Shown here piece after piece: positions 55,685 to 64,000 of a DNA stretch of 64,000 nt. This DNA comes from an uncultured Mesonia sp. (GTDB lineage: Bacteria; Bacteroidota; Bacteroidia; Flavobacteriales; Flavobacteriaceae). The position numbers were made by a program, and so were the translations under genes. Numbering within the stretch: the first letter of the stretch is position 1; each line of letters starts with the position of its first letter. The stretch spans positions 197,001-261,000 of the forward strand of contig CATQIB010000006.1 in the NCBI GenBank assembly GCA_958296185.1, written 5' to 3'. The notes below the pieces were generated by a model. It had not been told where the DNA came from. It did no database searches and worked only from the letters and a program-made list of their open reading frames with translations.

Positions 55685-57757
55685 TTATTCCGCTAAAGCG
55701 ACATTCTTTTCAGTTTTCTTTTGAGGATAAATGCTTACAATCACCTGGGTACCTCTAGGTATTTGGTGTTCATCTATTAAATCAATTATTTTATAAGTGA
55801 TTTCACCTTGAAAGGATTTGTTATATAATTCTATTCGTTCTTTGATAATTGAAACCCCCATGCTTTTATGTTTTTTTTGCGAATTGGGCTTGGGTCGGCG
55901 TCCTATTCCGTTATCGGTGATGCTTATGCTGGTTTTTGTTGTGTTGTGATGGATAACTATACTTATTTTTTTCTTTTTTTTATCACTGAGCATTAAGCCA
56001 TGCCAGATGGCATTTTCTAAAAAAGGCTGTAACAAAAGCGGAGGTATCTTGACCTCTTGAATTTCTGGCTGATCGTCACCAACAAATTGGATTTCCAAGT
56101 CTTGTTCAAAGCGATTTTCTTCTAGTTGTAGGTAATAGTTGGCCAGTTTAAGTTCTTCAGGTAATGAAATAACGTGTTGTTTTGAAGTTTCAAGAACCAT
56201 TCGGGTATACCTGCTGAATAATTTTAGGTATTTAATTGCTTTATCATTTTGCTTGATTTGAATCAAGTAGGTGATGGCATTTAAACTATTGAATAAAAAA
56301 TGCGGATTTACCCTTAACCGGGTAACTAATATTTCGGCTTGCGCTAAATTACGTTCGTAAATTGCATTTAGTTTTTCTTTCTCTTCTTGATTAATTCTGG
56401 CGTTGGTGGTTTTTCTTTCTTTGTAATTACGGTATTGCAAATACAAAATAATAAGTATTAAAAGCAGACTAATCCCTAGAAAAAAACTGATGAGGTTACG
56501 CCTAGCAAGCAATTCATTTTGATTAGCCAGTTTAACAGCTTGCAGAGCTTTATCTTTTTTTAATAGCGCAATTTCATTTTCCTTTTTAGCCAAATTGTAC
56601 TGTTTGGTAAGTGCGTCTATTTTAACATTTTGCTCATGAATCTTTAAACTATCCGCGAAAGCTTGTGCCTGCTTATAGTGTTGTAAGGCATCGGCAAATT
56701 GGTTTTGTTCTTCGTGCAATTGCGCCAATAGCTCATGATTACCTTGCAAAACAGCGGTTTGCTTGTTTGTCGTGGCCAATTTTTGCGATTGTTGTATATA
56801 ATTATTGGCTTGGGTGTAATTTTTTCTATTTAAAAAAGTATGCCCTAATTGATGCAGTACTTCTGCTTCTTTATGACGGTTTTCAAGTTGAACATAACCC
56901 GCAAGCGCTTTTTTATAGTAAATAACAGCTTGAGTAAGATTTTTGTTTTCCTCAAGATAGGTTAGACCCAAATACTCATAAGCGATAGCCAAGCCAAAAA
57001 CGCTGTTCATTTCTTGATTGATACGCAGTAAGCGGTTAAGGTAAGATTTGGCCAAAACATAATTTTCGGTTTCAATATGATAGTCTGCAATCGATAAATA
57101 ATTCATGGCTGTACCCAGCTTATTGCCGCGTTGTTGTTCGGCTTTTAAAGAACGATTAAAGTAAGATAAGGCTTCTTTTTGTTTTCCTGGGATTTGACTT
57201 AAAGCATTGCCAATACCATTACTGGCAATAGCGATATTTTTTAAGTCTTTTTCCTCCTCGGCCAACTGCAGGGCTTTCATATAAAAATCTACTGCTATAG
57301 CATATTTCTGGTTGTACCGACTGGCTACTCCTGCATTGTTGGCAAAAATCATTTTGTACAGTTTGTCAACTGATTTATTTTCAATCCACTCAAAAGCGCG
57401 TTGATGATAAGCAAAAGCGGTAGCATAATTTTTATGGTAGCGGTAAAGCAAGCCTAAATTGTCATTTGCTCGAGCCATCAAAAGGGTGTCGTTTAGTTTT
57501 TCTGCTAAAAGTATGGCTTGCTGTGCCAAGGCAAATTCTAAACTGTCTTGTTGCTTCTTTTTATGCAACTCACGTGAACGATTTATAAGTGCGAGTACCT
57601 GGGTGCTGTCTGGGGCTCGAACAAAAAGCTCTGTATCCATATTTTGGGCTCGACCAATACTAAAACTCACCAAAATATTCATCCATAGAAAGCATAATAG
57701 CTTAAGGTTTAAAGTCTTTACAAAATTAAATAAAGTTTGGAGAGCTGTTGATAACAA
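55685..57757 (-). CDS. TPR-containing sensor histidine kinase (LytS/YehU type)
   Basis: A 690-residue sensor. A signal-anchor-like segment (LKLLCFLWMNILVSFSIG) is followed by ~350 residues of tetratricopeptide repeats in the periplasm (many A-x-AYxxxAL-type units), a coiled coil, a TM helix near residue 430 (LISFFLGISLLLILIILY) and the cytoplasmic kinase. The kinase has the His_kinase motif RVNPHFLFNSLNAITYLIQ and a GHKL ATPase with FLENAIWHGL and ITDNGIGR. The longest frame starts with TTG 57757; ATG 57682 is possible but would shorten the signal segment. Its response regulator lies 34 bp upstream in the same orientation. Confidence 0.9.
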   Translation of the reverse strand: MLSTALQTLFNFVKTLNLKLLCFLWMNILVSFSIGRAQNMDTELFVRAPDSTQVLALINRSRELHKKKQQDSLEFALAQQAILLAEKLNDTLLMARANDNLGLLYRYHKNYATAFAYHQRAFEWIENKSVDKLYKMIFANNAGVASRYNQKYAIAVDFYMKALQLAEEEKDLKNIAIASNGIGNALSQIPGKQKEALSYFNRSLKAEQQRGNKLGTAMNYLSIADYHIETENYVLAKSYLNRLLRINQEMNSVFGLAIAYEYLGLTYLEENKNLTQAVIYYKKALAGYVQLENRHKEAEVLHQLGHTFLNRKNYTQANNYIQQSQKLATTNKQTAVLQGNHELLAQLHEEQNQFADALQHYKQAQAFADSLKIHEQNVKIDALTKQYNLAKKENEIALLKKDKALQAVKLANQNELLARRNLISFFLGISLLLILIILYLQYRNYKERKTTNARINQEEKEKLNAIYERNLAQAEILVTRLRVNPHFLFNSLNAITYLIQIKQNDKAIKYLKLFSRYTRMVLETSKQHVISLPEELKLANYYLQLEENRFEQDLEIQFVGDDQPEIQEVKIPPLLLQPFLENAIWHGLMLSDKKKKKISIVIHHNTTKTSISITDNGIGRRPKPNSQKKHKSMGVSIIKERIELYNKSFQGEITYKIIDLIDEHQIPRGTQVIVSIYPQKKTEKNVALAE

Positions 57758-57791
57758 AATATATTGTATTAAATTACAAATAAATCACTGC

Positions 57792-58508
57792 CTATACCCG
57801 ATCGAGAAAATCAGCTTTTTTGTTGCGTGACACGGGAATCTTTATGTTGTTTTTAAGCACAATATAAGCTTCGGCTTTTACAAACTCACATACTTGATCT
57901 AGATTTACCAAGTAGCTGTTATGTACTCTAAAAAAATGAGTGTCGGGAAGAAGGCATTGTATGTCTTTTAGCTTTTTTGATAAAAACAATTCATTACCGT
58001 CGCATAAATAAATGCGACAATAATTACCGTCGCTTTTACAATAGGCAATTTGCTGTGGTTCAATAAAAACTAATTTTCCGTCAACTGGAATGGCAACCCT
58101 TTTTTGATTGTTTAGACGCTCTTCTAGAATATCACTGGGATTTTGCTTTTCTTTATTATACTTTAACCGATTGATGGTAGATACCAAATCATCTGTATCA
58201 ATGGGTTTAAGCAAGTAATCAAAAGCACTTTCCTTAATGGCTTTTATAGCATATTGACTATAAGCGGTTACAAAAACAACTTCAAATTGACGGCTTTGAA
58301 ATTTGCTGATGAATTCTAGACCATCCATCTGGGGCATCTCTACATCGATGAATAAGCAATCAGGAGTATGATTTTTTAGGTACAAGAGAGCCTCGTTGGG
58401 GTTGGTGAAGGTTTTTAAAATTTTTACCCCTTGACAGTAATTTTCTATTTCCCACTCTAAACTTTTTACGGCTTTAAGCTCGTCATCCAGTAATACAATC
58501 TCTAACAT
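57792..58508 (-). CDS. LytTR-family response regulator
   Basis: A 238-residue regulator. The receiver domain (1-120) has the acidic pair LDDELK, the phosphoacceptor in CLFIDVEMPQMDG, VFVTAYSQYA and LLKPID. The C-terminal LytTR DNA-binding domain (~135-235) has IAYCKSDGNYCRIYL and HNSYLVNLDQV. It pairs with the TPR histidine kinase encoded immediately downstream. The pair's target genes are not visible here. Confidence 0.94.
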   Translation of the reverse strand: MLEIVLLDDELKAVKSLEWEIENYCQGVKILKTFTNPNEALLYLKNHTPDCLFIDVEMPQMDGLEFISKFQSRQFEVVFVTAYSQYAIKAIKESAFDYLLKPIDTDDLVSTINRLKYNKEKQNPSDILEERLNNQKRVAIPVDGKLVFIEPQQIAYCKSDGNYCRIYLCDGNELFLSKKLKDIQCLLPDTHFFRVHNSYLVNLDQVCEFVKAEAYIVLKNNIKIPVSRNKKADFLDRV

Positions 58509-58656
58509 TTTGTTGGTTATTTAGTCTATCTAATTTACGAAAAAATTGAATTAGATAGGGGTATATTGTATAGTTTGGATTAAAAACCGTATATCTGGTT
58601 AAAATACCTTGATGATTTTCAAGATGTTCATTTTCAGGTATCCAGTGGAGTTTAGT

Positions 58657-60192
58657 TTAGAAGTCATTTGGGTTATTTATTATCTTCTGAGCGCGTTCTT
58701 GATGCGCTTCTAAGGTAGATTTATCCATTTTATTAAGCATACTCATCATCATACTCATACGTTGGTTGTCTTTTAGCTTTTCGCGATGAGTAGCTAGAAA
58801 ATTCCAATAAAGCGCATTAAATGGACAGGCGCTTTCTCCGGTTTTTTCCTTTACCTTATAATGACAGTCTTGACAATAGTTACTCATTTTGTTGATGTAA
58901 CTACCGCTAGAGATGTAGGGTTTTGTGGCTACAATGCCACCATCGGCAAACTGACTCATACCGCGAGTATTTGGCATTTCAACCCACTCAATTGCATCTA
59001 TATATATGCCTAGATACCAGGCATCAACCTCATTGGGATGTACACCAGTGAGCAAGGCGAAATTACCTGTAACCATGAGCCGTTGAATGTGGTGCGCATA
59101 GGCAAGTTCTAGACTTTGCGAAATAGCCTGGCTAAGGCAATTCATTTTTGTTTTGCCGGTCCAATAAAAATCGGGGAGTTGGTTTTGGTGGTCCAGTTTA
59201 TTACTTCGGCGATACCCTGGCATTTCTTTCCAATAAATTCCACGCATATATTCGCGCCATCCCAAAATCTGACGTATAAATCCCTCTACTTGAGAAATAT
59301 TAATATCGTTATTGGCTTCGTAGTAAGTGTCTAGAACTTTATCGATAACCTCTTTAGGGGATAGCATTTTGGTGTTTAGTGCAAAAGAGAGTCTAGAATG
59401 AAAAAGGTAGTTTTCTTGCGTATGCATCGCATCTTGAAAATCACCAAAGTGTACTAAGAGCTCATCGCAGAAATACCGCAAAACTTTTAAGCTGTCTTTG
59501 CGCGAGATGGGCCAATTAAATTGTGTTTTGTCTATCTCTCCTATGCTTTTTATATCGGTTTTTCTTATTGCATCTACAATATCGGCTACGTCTTTTCTAA
59601 ATCCTTTTTCGTGCGGAATCGCAGGAGAGCCCTTCCACTTTTTCCGATTACTTTTATCAAAATTCCATTTTCCGCCCTCTGGGTTTTTCTCATCTTGCAT
59701 TAAAATACCATGCTTCTTTCGCATAGCACGATAAAAATACTCCATTACCAATTCTTTCTTGCCTTCAAAAAAATCGGCTAAGTCATGGCGTTGGGTAAAA
59801 AAATGTTCGGTATCATAGCTTTGGGTTTTTATATCTAACCCATCGGTAAGTTCTTTAAGCTGCTCATCTAGCCTATATTCATCGGGTAGGAGGTACTCAA
59901 AGCATTCAATGTCATATTCATCGATTAAGGCTTTTAGGTTGACATTTAAATCATGCTTGTTCTTTTTATCGGTCAGCGTATAGTACACTACTTTATGACC
60001 ACGCTCTTTGAGGTGTTCAGAAAAGTTACGCATTGCTGCAAAAAAACCTACAATTTTTTGAATGTGATGCTTAACATAATCGATTTCTTGCCTCATTTCG
60101 GCCATAAAATAAAGCACATTATCATCTGTAGTAGAGAACCAAGAATGCTTATAATTCAATTGGTCACCCAAAATTAAACGTAAGGTTTTCAT
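58657..60192 (-). CDS. Fe-S-type cryptochrome/photolyase (PhrB-like, (6-4) photolyase group)
   Basis: A 511-residue member of the deoxyribodipyrimidine photolyase-related family (Pfam DPRP). Features are [19 protein letters not shown] at the start, RQILGWREYMRGIYW in the FAD domain and four cysteines spaced as in the 4Fe-4S photolyases (KMNCLSQ, then SNYCQDCHYK, then ESACPFNALYW). These enzymes use blue light to repair (6-4) photoproducts and need FAD and an iron-sulfur cluster. ATG 60192 overlaps the stop of the DASH cryptochrome gene (ATGA), so it is used instead of the longer frame start 60216. Confidence 0.92.
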   Translation of the reverse strand: MKTLRLILGDQLNYKHSWFSTTDDNVLYFMAEMRQEIDYVKHHIQKIVGFFAAMRNFSEHLKERGHKVVYYTLTDKKNKHDLNVNLKALIDEYDIECFEYLLPDEYRLDEQLKELTDGLDIKTQSYDTEHFFTQRHDLADFFEGKKELVMEYFYRAMRKKHGILMQDEKNPEGGKWNFDKSNRKKWKGSPAIPHEKGFRKDVADIVDAIRKTDIKSIGEIDKTQFNWPISRKDSLKVLRYFCDELLVHFGDFQDAMHTQENYLFHSRLSFALNTKMLSPKEVIDKVLDTYYEANNDINISQVEGFIRQILGWREYMRGIYWKEMPGYRRSNKLDHQNQLPDFYWTGKTKMNCLSQAISQSLELAYAHHIQRLMVTGNFALLTGVHPNEVDAWYLGIYIDAIEWVEMPNTRGMSQFADGGIVATKPYISSGSYINKMSNYCQDCHYKVKEKTGESACPFNALYWNFLATHREKLKDNQRMSMMMSMLNKMDKSTLEAHQERAQKIINNPNDF

Positions 60193-61505
60193 GAAAATAG
60201 TTTGTTTTGTAGCCAAGTCTGTTGGTATTTACCCGATGCATCGTATCGGTTGGCTTGACTGTTAATATTAAATTTACGGTCCCGAGGGTCATTGCCTACA
60301 CCGCTGTTATACATCCAATTACCCCAGTTACTGTGCACATCATAATCTATTAGCATACTCTCTAAGTAGGCGGCGCCTATGCGCCAATCTTGTTTTAATT
60401 CCTTAGCCCAATAACTGTTGATATTTTGCCTGCCTCTGTTGCTCATAAATCCGGTTTGAGCTAATTCAATCATATTTGCATTTACAAACGGTTCGGCTGT
60501 TTTACCTTGTCGCCATTGTTCAAATACCTGTGGGTTGTTATGCCAGTTTAGTTTTTCTTTACGGATCCCTGATTGCTTAAAAATAGCATTACCGTGCTTG
60601 AGTGAAATGTATTTGAAGAAGTCTCGCCACAGCAACTCAAAAATTAACCAATAGGTGCTTTCATTTTTTGTAATTTCTTTTTCATAGTTTTTGACCTCCC
60701 AATAAATTTGCCTAGCCGATATACAACCCTTAGCCAGCCACGCCGATAGTTTTGAGCTGTAATCTGCACCCAATAGTCCATTTCTCGTTTTTTTGTAAAC
60801 GCTCAACTTCTGGGTTTTCCAAAAATAATCCTGTATTCTTTTAGAGGCCTCTTGTTCTCCTCCCTTAAAGGGGAAAGCTGAACGAAAATCGGGTTCAAAA
60901 GAATGTAGTCCTAGTTCTTCTAAAGTGGGGATAGCTTCTGAATGTTTACTAAGTGTCTGATGGTAGTTTTTTTGTGGTAGTGGTAGGCAAGCTCTTACCT
61001 TTGCTTCTTTTTCTACTTTTTTTCTAAATGCGGTAAAAACTTCAGGTATTTGGTTAAAACTAAAGGGAATGTCTTTTGGGTGATATAGCATTTGGTCAAA
61101 AAAGGAATGCGCTTTTAGTAGGCTGCACCGATTTTTAATTTTACTATATACCAAAAACTCTTCTTCTGTCCATTCTTTTTGGGAATAGAGAGCGGTAATA
61201 TTAAATTTTTCAACCAACTCGGGTATTTTATCTTCGGGTTTTGCCCTAAAAACCAATAAGTCTATGCCTAGTTTAGTCTTTAAATTCTGTTTTAATTGCT
61301 TTACACTCTCTATAAGAAATTGCGCTCTAAACTTCTCTGTTTTTTTAAAACCATAGGCGGTGGTAGCATAATGGCGAGGATCAAAGCAATAAACCGCATA
61401 TACTTGTGGGTGTTTTTTGCAAGCCGTGTATAAGCTTTTTTGATCGGTAACGCGCAGGTCGTTTCTAAACCAAACTAGTGCGCTGTCTTTTTGTTTTGTC
61501 TGCAT
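60189..61505 (-). CDS. DASH-family cryptochrome/photolyase
   Basis: A 438-residue photolyase-fold protein. The N-terminal antenna domain ([20 protein letters not shown]) is followed by an FAD-binding helical domain with [16 protein letters not shown], the [20 protein letters not shown] motif and [15 protein letters not shown], typical of the DASH branch. DASH proteins repair cyclobutane dimers in single-stranded DNA. The ATG overlaps the end of the DUF2256 gene by 31 bp, and the stop overlaps the next photolyase's start by 4 bp, so all three are translationally linked. Confidence 0.94.
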   Translation of the reverse strand: MQTKQKDSALVWFRNDLRVTDQKSLYTACKKHPQVYAVYCFDPRHYATTAYGFKKTEKFRAQFLIESVKQLKQNLKTKLGIDLLVFRAKPEDKIPELVEKFNITALYSQKEWTEEEFLVYSKIKNRCSLLKAHSFFDQMLYHPKDIPFSFNQIPEVFTAFRKKVEKEAKVRACLPLPQKNYHQTLSKHSEAIPTLEELGLHSFEPDFRSAFPFKGGEQEASKRIQDYFWKTQKLSVYKKTRNGLLGADYSSKLSAWLAKGCISARQIYWEVKNYEKEITKNESTYWLIFELLWRDFFKYISLKHGNAIFKQSGIRKEKLNWHNNPQVFEQWRQGKTAEPFVNANMIELAQTGFMSNRGRQNINSYWAKELKQDWRIGAAYLESMLIDYDVHSNWGNWMYNSGVGNDPRDRKFNINSQANRYDASGKYQQTWLQNKLFS

Positions 61506-61615
61506 CTTTGGCTACAATATTTTACATGTTCCCAATCGCGCTGCCATTTTTTACGCCAAGTGAACGGACGCTGGCAAGTCACGCAAATCTTTACAGGAAG
61601 ATGTTTCTTATTCAT
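61475..61615 (-). CDS. DUF2256 zinc-ribbon-like small protein
   Basis: A 46-residue protein in a different frame between the flavin reductase and the DASH cryptochrome. It begins [20 protein letters not shown] and has four cysteines as CxxC (11,14) and Cys34/Cys38 (KYCSQRCRQ), plus the [11 protein letters not shown] segment that defines DUF2256. It overlaps the flavin reductase stop by 8 bp and runs into the cryptochrome gene by 31 bp. DUF2256 is regularly linked with cryptochrome/photolyase genes and its function is unknown. It is too short for most gene-calling cut-offs. Confidence 0.88.
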   Translation of the reverse strand: MNKKHLPVKICVTCQRPFTWRKKWQRDWEHVKYCSQRCRQNKKTAH

Positions 61616-62240
61616 AAATACTTTTGGTGGGTACATTGGGTTTGGCGTAGGCCAGACGATCTAAAAGTTGAGGTAAGGCATAGGCATCTAAACCATTTAT
61701 ACACACCGTATCTTGTTGGGCTAATCCTAAAAAACCATCTTCTGCTGGCGAGGTTTCGGTAGTTACGCCTAAAATCTCTCCTACAATTAATCGGCATTTA
61801 TTCTCTTCTATAAAATAATGATTTTGCATTTTACAAGCTATTTGTACCGGTGCCTCTGCTACGAAAGGCGCTTCAAAACCGTTTTTATAGACTGGAGTAA
61901 GGCCGCTTTTCTCAAATTCCGACACATCACCACTATAGCGCGCCGAGGTATGATGAGCTTGTTGGTAAATCTTTTGGTTCACATGATTAACACTAAAAAC
62001 CCCAGTGCTATTAAGATTATCCCAAGTGTTGCGAATTGCAGAAGTAGGCCGCAAAATAAAGCCCAGTAAGGGCGGATGACTGCCTAAATGGATTACAGAG
62101 CTGAAAATAGCGAGATTTTCAATGCCATCTTGCGATCGTGTTCCAATCAGATTAGCCGATTTATATCCGCTCAAGCTATTGATAAAATTAGCACGATAGC
62201 GCTGGTCCATAGCTTTGATTTGTGATCCTGAAAAATACAT
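61608..62240 (-). CDS. flavin reductase family protein
   Basis: A 210-residue FMN-binding split-barrel flavin reductase. Features are an N-terminal [20 protein letters not shown], the flavin-binding strand [31 protein letters not shown] and the C-terminal [20 protein letters not shown]. It could provide reduced flavin to the photolyases encoded downstream; that role is inferred from context. It heads the four-gene unit and has an exact -7 element (62270-62277) 29 nt upstream. Confidence 0.9.
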   Translation of the reverse strand: MYFSGSQIKAMDQRYRANFINSLSGYKSANLIGTRSQDGIENLAIFSSVIHLGSHPPLLGFILRPTSAIRNTWDNLNSTGVFSVNHVNQKIYQQAHHTSARYSGDVSEFEKSGLTPVYKNGFEAPFVAEAPVQIACKMQNHYFIEENKCRLIVGEILGVTTETSPAEDGFLGLAQQDTVCINGLDAYALPQLLDRLAYAKPNVPTKSIYE

Positions 62241-62269
62241 ATGTTTAATAAATTTACTATTGTGTTAAA

Positions 62270-62277
62270 CAAAAGTA
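62270..62277 (-). promoter_or_regulatory. -7 promoter element for the photolyase operon
   Basis: On the minus strand TACTTTTG matches TAnnTTTG, 29 nt before ATG 62240. A terminator for the upstream small gene lies directly in front of it, so the operon is transcribed separately. Confidence 0.55.
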
Positions 62278-62287
62278 AGCTTTTGGC

Positions 62288-62314
62288 AAAAAAAAGACAG
62301 CTAAAACAACTGCC
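62288..62314 (-). terminator. rho-independent terminator after the 45-residue small gene
   Basis: On the minus strand GGCAG and CTGTC form a short stem (one G-U pair) around a ~9-nt loop, followed by T8. It lies about 30 bp after the small gene's stop. Confidence 0.6.
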
Positions 62315-62343
62315 TTTTTCAACAACTAAACTTAAAAATTAAA

Positions 62344-62481
62344 CTACTTTTTGTTTTTTTGATCTTTTATAGTTTTTTCATCAAAATCTACTTCATTGTT
62401 CTCGCGCTTTCGATTACCAAATGAATCTAAGGGCTGGTCTTGTTCTTTTCTCTTTCTGTGTTTCTCTTCAATTCGTCCCAT
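62344..62481 (-). CDS. small hydrophilic protein of 45 residues, unknown function
   Basis: ATG 62481 to TAG 62344 encodes 45 residues starting MGRIEEKHRKRKEQDQPLDS and ending DQKNKK. It is nearly all charged and polar, with basic and acidic patches, and has no cysteine and no hydrophobic helix. It is likely disordered or a nucleic-acid-associated peptide. The coding call rests on the uninterrupted frame, the AAAGAA purine stretch just before the ATG and the terminator just after it. No family is recognised. Confidence 0.55.
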   Translation of the reverse strand: MGRIEEKHRKRKEQDQPLDSFGNRKRENNEVDFDEKTIKDQKNKK

Positions 62482-62598
62482 TTCTTTTTTCTTTAAAATT
62501 AGGCTTATTTTTGGAGAAACATTTTAATAAAAAATTAAAATTTTGTTAAGTAGGTTTAAATTTAGCAAAATAAATTGATTAAGTATAATTTATTGCTA

Positions 62599-64000
62599 TT
62601 ATTTCTTTAAAATATTTGCTTTACGGATGAAAGCCTTGTTTTGGTTGTAATCTGAAGAAGTACAAAAACTTAAACTTACATATAAAATAAAAGCTCCACC
62701 AATACCTATTAGGGCTTGCTCTGTAGAAGCTACTTCCCAAGCCAGCGGTAAATCGGCCCCTAGGGCAATAGCAAAATGATAACTTGAGAATGCTAGACCG
62801 TAAAGCATGGTGTAAAAGGCGGCTTGGCTGCTGCCTCTATACCATAGAAAGCCCATAACCAAAGGTACAAATGCTCCGCTGGTTAAAAAATCTGAACCTA
62901 TCCAAGATACTTTTAATACCGATTTTATTTTTAGTGCAATAAATAAAGCAATTGCAGCCATGAGAAAGGTGGCTACTCGGGCGACCAAGATTTTCTCTTT
63001 ATTGCTCGATTGGGGTTTCAGGTGGTTCTGATAAATATCTACACTTAGTGCCATTGCACCGGTATTGAGCAGTGAATCCATTGTCGACATAATGGCGGCA
63101 CTCAAACCTACAAAAATCAAAGCACTTAGCATAGGATGCTCTATTTGCGCAACCATAGTGGGTACAATTCCGCTTGACGGAACATCTTCATATATTACAC
63201 TAGCGAACATTCCGGTATAGGTTACCATAAGGTATAATGGAATAAAGGCAATAAAACTGTACAGCATCATTCTTTTGGCATCGCTACCGCTTTTGGCGGC
63301 CGAAATTCTTTGCCAAACATTGGCTTGTATCATCCAGGAGGTGCCAAAGGTAATCACGTAGGCTAATTGGTCGGGAACCTTATGAAAAAAAGAGGTGAAT
63401 CCGGTTTTTTGTTGAAGCAGCGCTTGTTGTTGTACCGCCTGCATTCCGCCAGATGTGGTATAAGTAAAATAAAATAGAAAAATTCCCGCCAGTAAGAAAA
63501 ATACAAATTGGAGTAAATCGGTTACCACTACTCCTTTAAATCCGCCAAAGAGCGAATATAAGAGTACAATACCTGTACCTAAAAGGGCTCCGCTTTCGTA
63601 ACTTATAGCAAAGAAAGCTTCAAAAAATTTACCGATGACAATTACTTGTATGGCGGCAGCAATAAGCATAAAAAGCAGTATGAAAATACTAAGTAGTAAT
63701 CCGGTCCTTCGGTCATAACGGGCTTGCATCAATTGGGGTTGTGAAAGATGCCCTAAGTTTCTAATACCTTTTGAAAAAACATACATCAAGCCCGTTGCTA
63801 GCAAAACGGGTACTCCATAAATCCAAAAAGAGTTGAGGCCGTTGGCATGAGCATGGTCTACCAAGTCTATTGCCGATCCGCCTCCCCACCAACTGGCAAT
63901 GAAAGTGACGGCCAGTAACCACGCAGGTAGTTTGCGTGAAGCCAGAAAGTAATCTTCATTGTTTTTGCTCTTGCTGTAATAAATGCCTATACCCGCGATT
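62599..64000 (-). CDS. sodium:solute symporter family protein (5' end outside window)
   Basis: An SSF-family transporter of at least 467 visible residues, open to the right edge. The first visible residues (YYSKSKNNEDYFLASRKLP, then AWLLAVTFIASWWGGGSA) are the normal N-terminal region after helix 1, so only about 20-40 residues are missing. The TTG at 63864 is internal, not a start. Ten or more membrane helices follow, with SLFGGFKGVVVTDLLQF and VGLSAAIMSTMDSLLNTGA, typical of the family. The substrate is unknown (sugars, amino acids or carboxylates). Confidence 0.9.
   Translation of the reverse strand, partial: IAGIGIYYSKSKNNEDYFLASRKLPAWLLAVTFIASWWGGGSAIDLVDHAHANGLNSFWIYGVPVLLATGLMYVFSKGIRNLGHLSQPQLMQARYDRRTGLLLSIFILLFMLIAAAIQVIVIGKFFEAFFAISYESGALLGTGIVLLYSLFGGFKGVVVTDLLQFVFFLLAGIFLFYFTYTTSGGMQAVQQQALLQQKTGFTSFFHKVPDQLAYVITFGTSWMIQANVWQRISAAKSGSDAKRMMLYSFIAFIPLYLMVTYTGMFASVIYEDVPSSGIVPTMVAQIEHPMLSALIFVGLSAAIMSTMDSLLNTGAMALSVDIYQNHLKPQSSNKEKILVARVATFLMAAIALFIALKIKSVLKVSWIGSDFLTSGAFVPLVMGFLWYRGSSQAAFYTMLYGLAFSSYHFAIALGADLPLAWEVASTEQALIGIGGAFILYVSLSFCTSSDYNQNKAFIRKANILKK

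Noticed and set aside
63862-63864. TTG as start of the symporter gene
   Set aside because: The frame continues to the window edge with typical SSF N-terminal sequence, so the gene is cut by the window rather than starting here.

Overview
This window is a gene-dense, AT-rich stretch of chromosome from a member of the Bacteroidota, most likely the family Flavobacteriaceae. The evidence is direct: start-proximal promoters carry the Bacteroidota -7 element TAnnTTTG rather than -35/-10 boxes; there is an ECF sigma/FecR/TonB-receptor triplet; SecD and SecF are fused; Rho carries a long disordered insert; and many families are typical of the group (DUF4293, DUF6588, BT_3928, CtlX, DUF2911, DUF1599, OmpP1/FadL). 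No insertion sequence, prophage, integrase or CRISPR array is visible. The content is mostly core metabolism and housekeeping, with a few accessory cassettes.

Layout. 1-5.1 kb: end of carA, enolase, citrate synthase and two guanidino-group hydrolases (a DDAH-like enzyme and CtlX). 5.1-9.1 kb: an NAD(P)-binding SDR protein, two small unknowns and argS. 9.1-12.8 kb (minus): TonB receptor, FecR anti-sigma and ECF sigma factor. 13-15.3 kb: ffh and folD. 15.3-20.3 kb (minus): YkvA, AI-2E-type permease, VOC protein, LEM/Rho_N-like small protein, rluF, a hydrolase and two lipoproteins, one of them a pyrophosphatase-fold protein without its catalytic aspartates. 20.4-30 kb: queE, a DUF2911 protein, gyrB, two tandem DUF6588 proteins, mdh and secDF. 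30.5-36.7 kb (minus): lgt, yidD, cysS, folE, an OmpP1/FadL porin and an unusual Arg/Ser-rich lipoprotein. 36.8-38.9 kb: proS, two identical tRNA-Glu genes and rpsT. 39-46 kb: rho, a DUF4293 protein, a phosphodiesterase, truA, an ABC exporter, diadenylate cyclase and folP. 46-50.8 kb: a DUF1599 protein, a DoxX/BT_3928 protein, a lone Opp-type permease, tpiA and an OmpW porin. 50.8-53.7 kb: a LexA-like S24 regulator divergent from a radical-SAM/HhH plus DUF4130 pair. 53.7-58.5 kb (minus): ZIP transporter, clpS, prmA and a LytS/LytTR-type two-component pair. 58.6-62.3 kb (minus): a four-gene light-repair operon (flavin reductase, a 46-codon DUF2256 protein, DASH cryptochrome, Fe-S photolyase). 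The window ends inside a sodium:solute symporter.

How the genes work together. The clearest candidate system is the 50.8-53.7 kb locus. A self-cleaving-type repressor (HTH, Ala-Gly site, Ser/Lys dyad) faces a radical-SAM/HhH enzyme and its DUF4130 partner across about 100 bp. That gap holds two opposed TAnnTTTG promoters and nested CGGA/TCCG inverted repeats. This looks like a small DNA-damage-responsive repair unit. The photolyase operon is a second DNA-repair cassette; its genes overlap by 4-31 bp and include a tiny zinc-ribbon gene that is easily missed.

Several start codons were moved downstream of the longest open frame because a promoter motif or terminator lies in the upstream part, or because an ATG at the family's usual start is preferred over an upstream TTG: folE, queE, folD, the DUF4293 gene, the S24 regulator, clpS, the DUF1599 gene and others.
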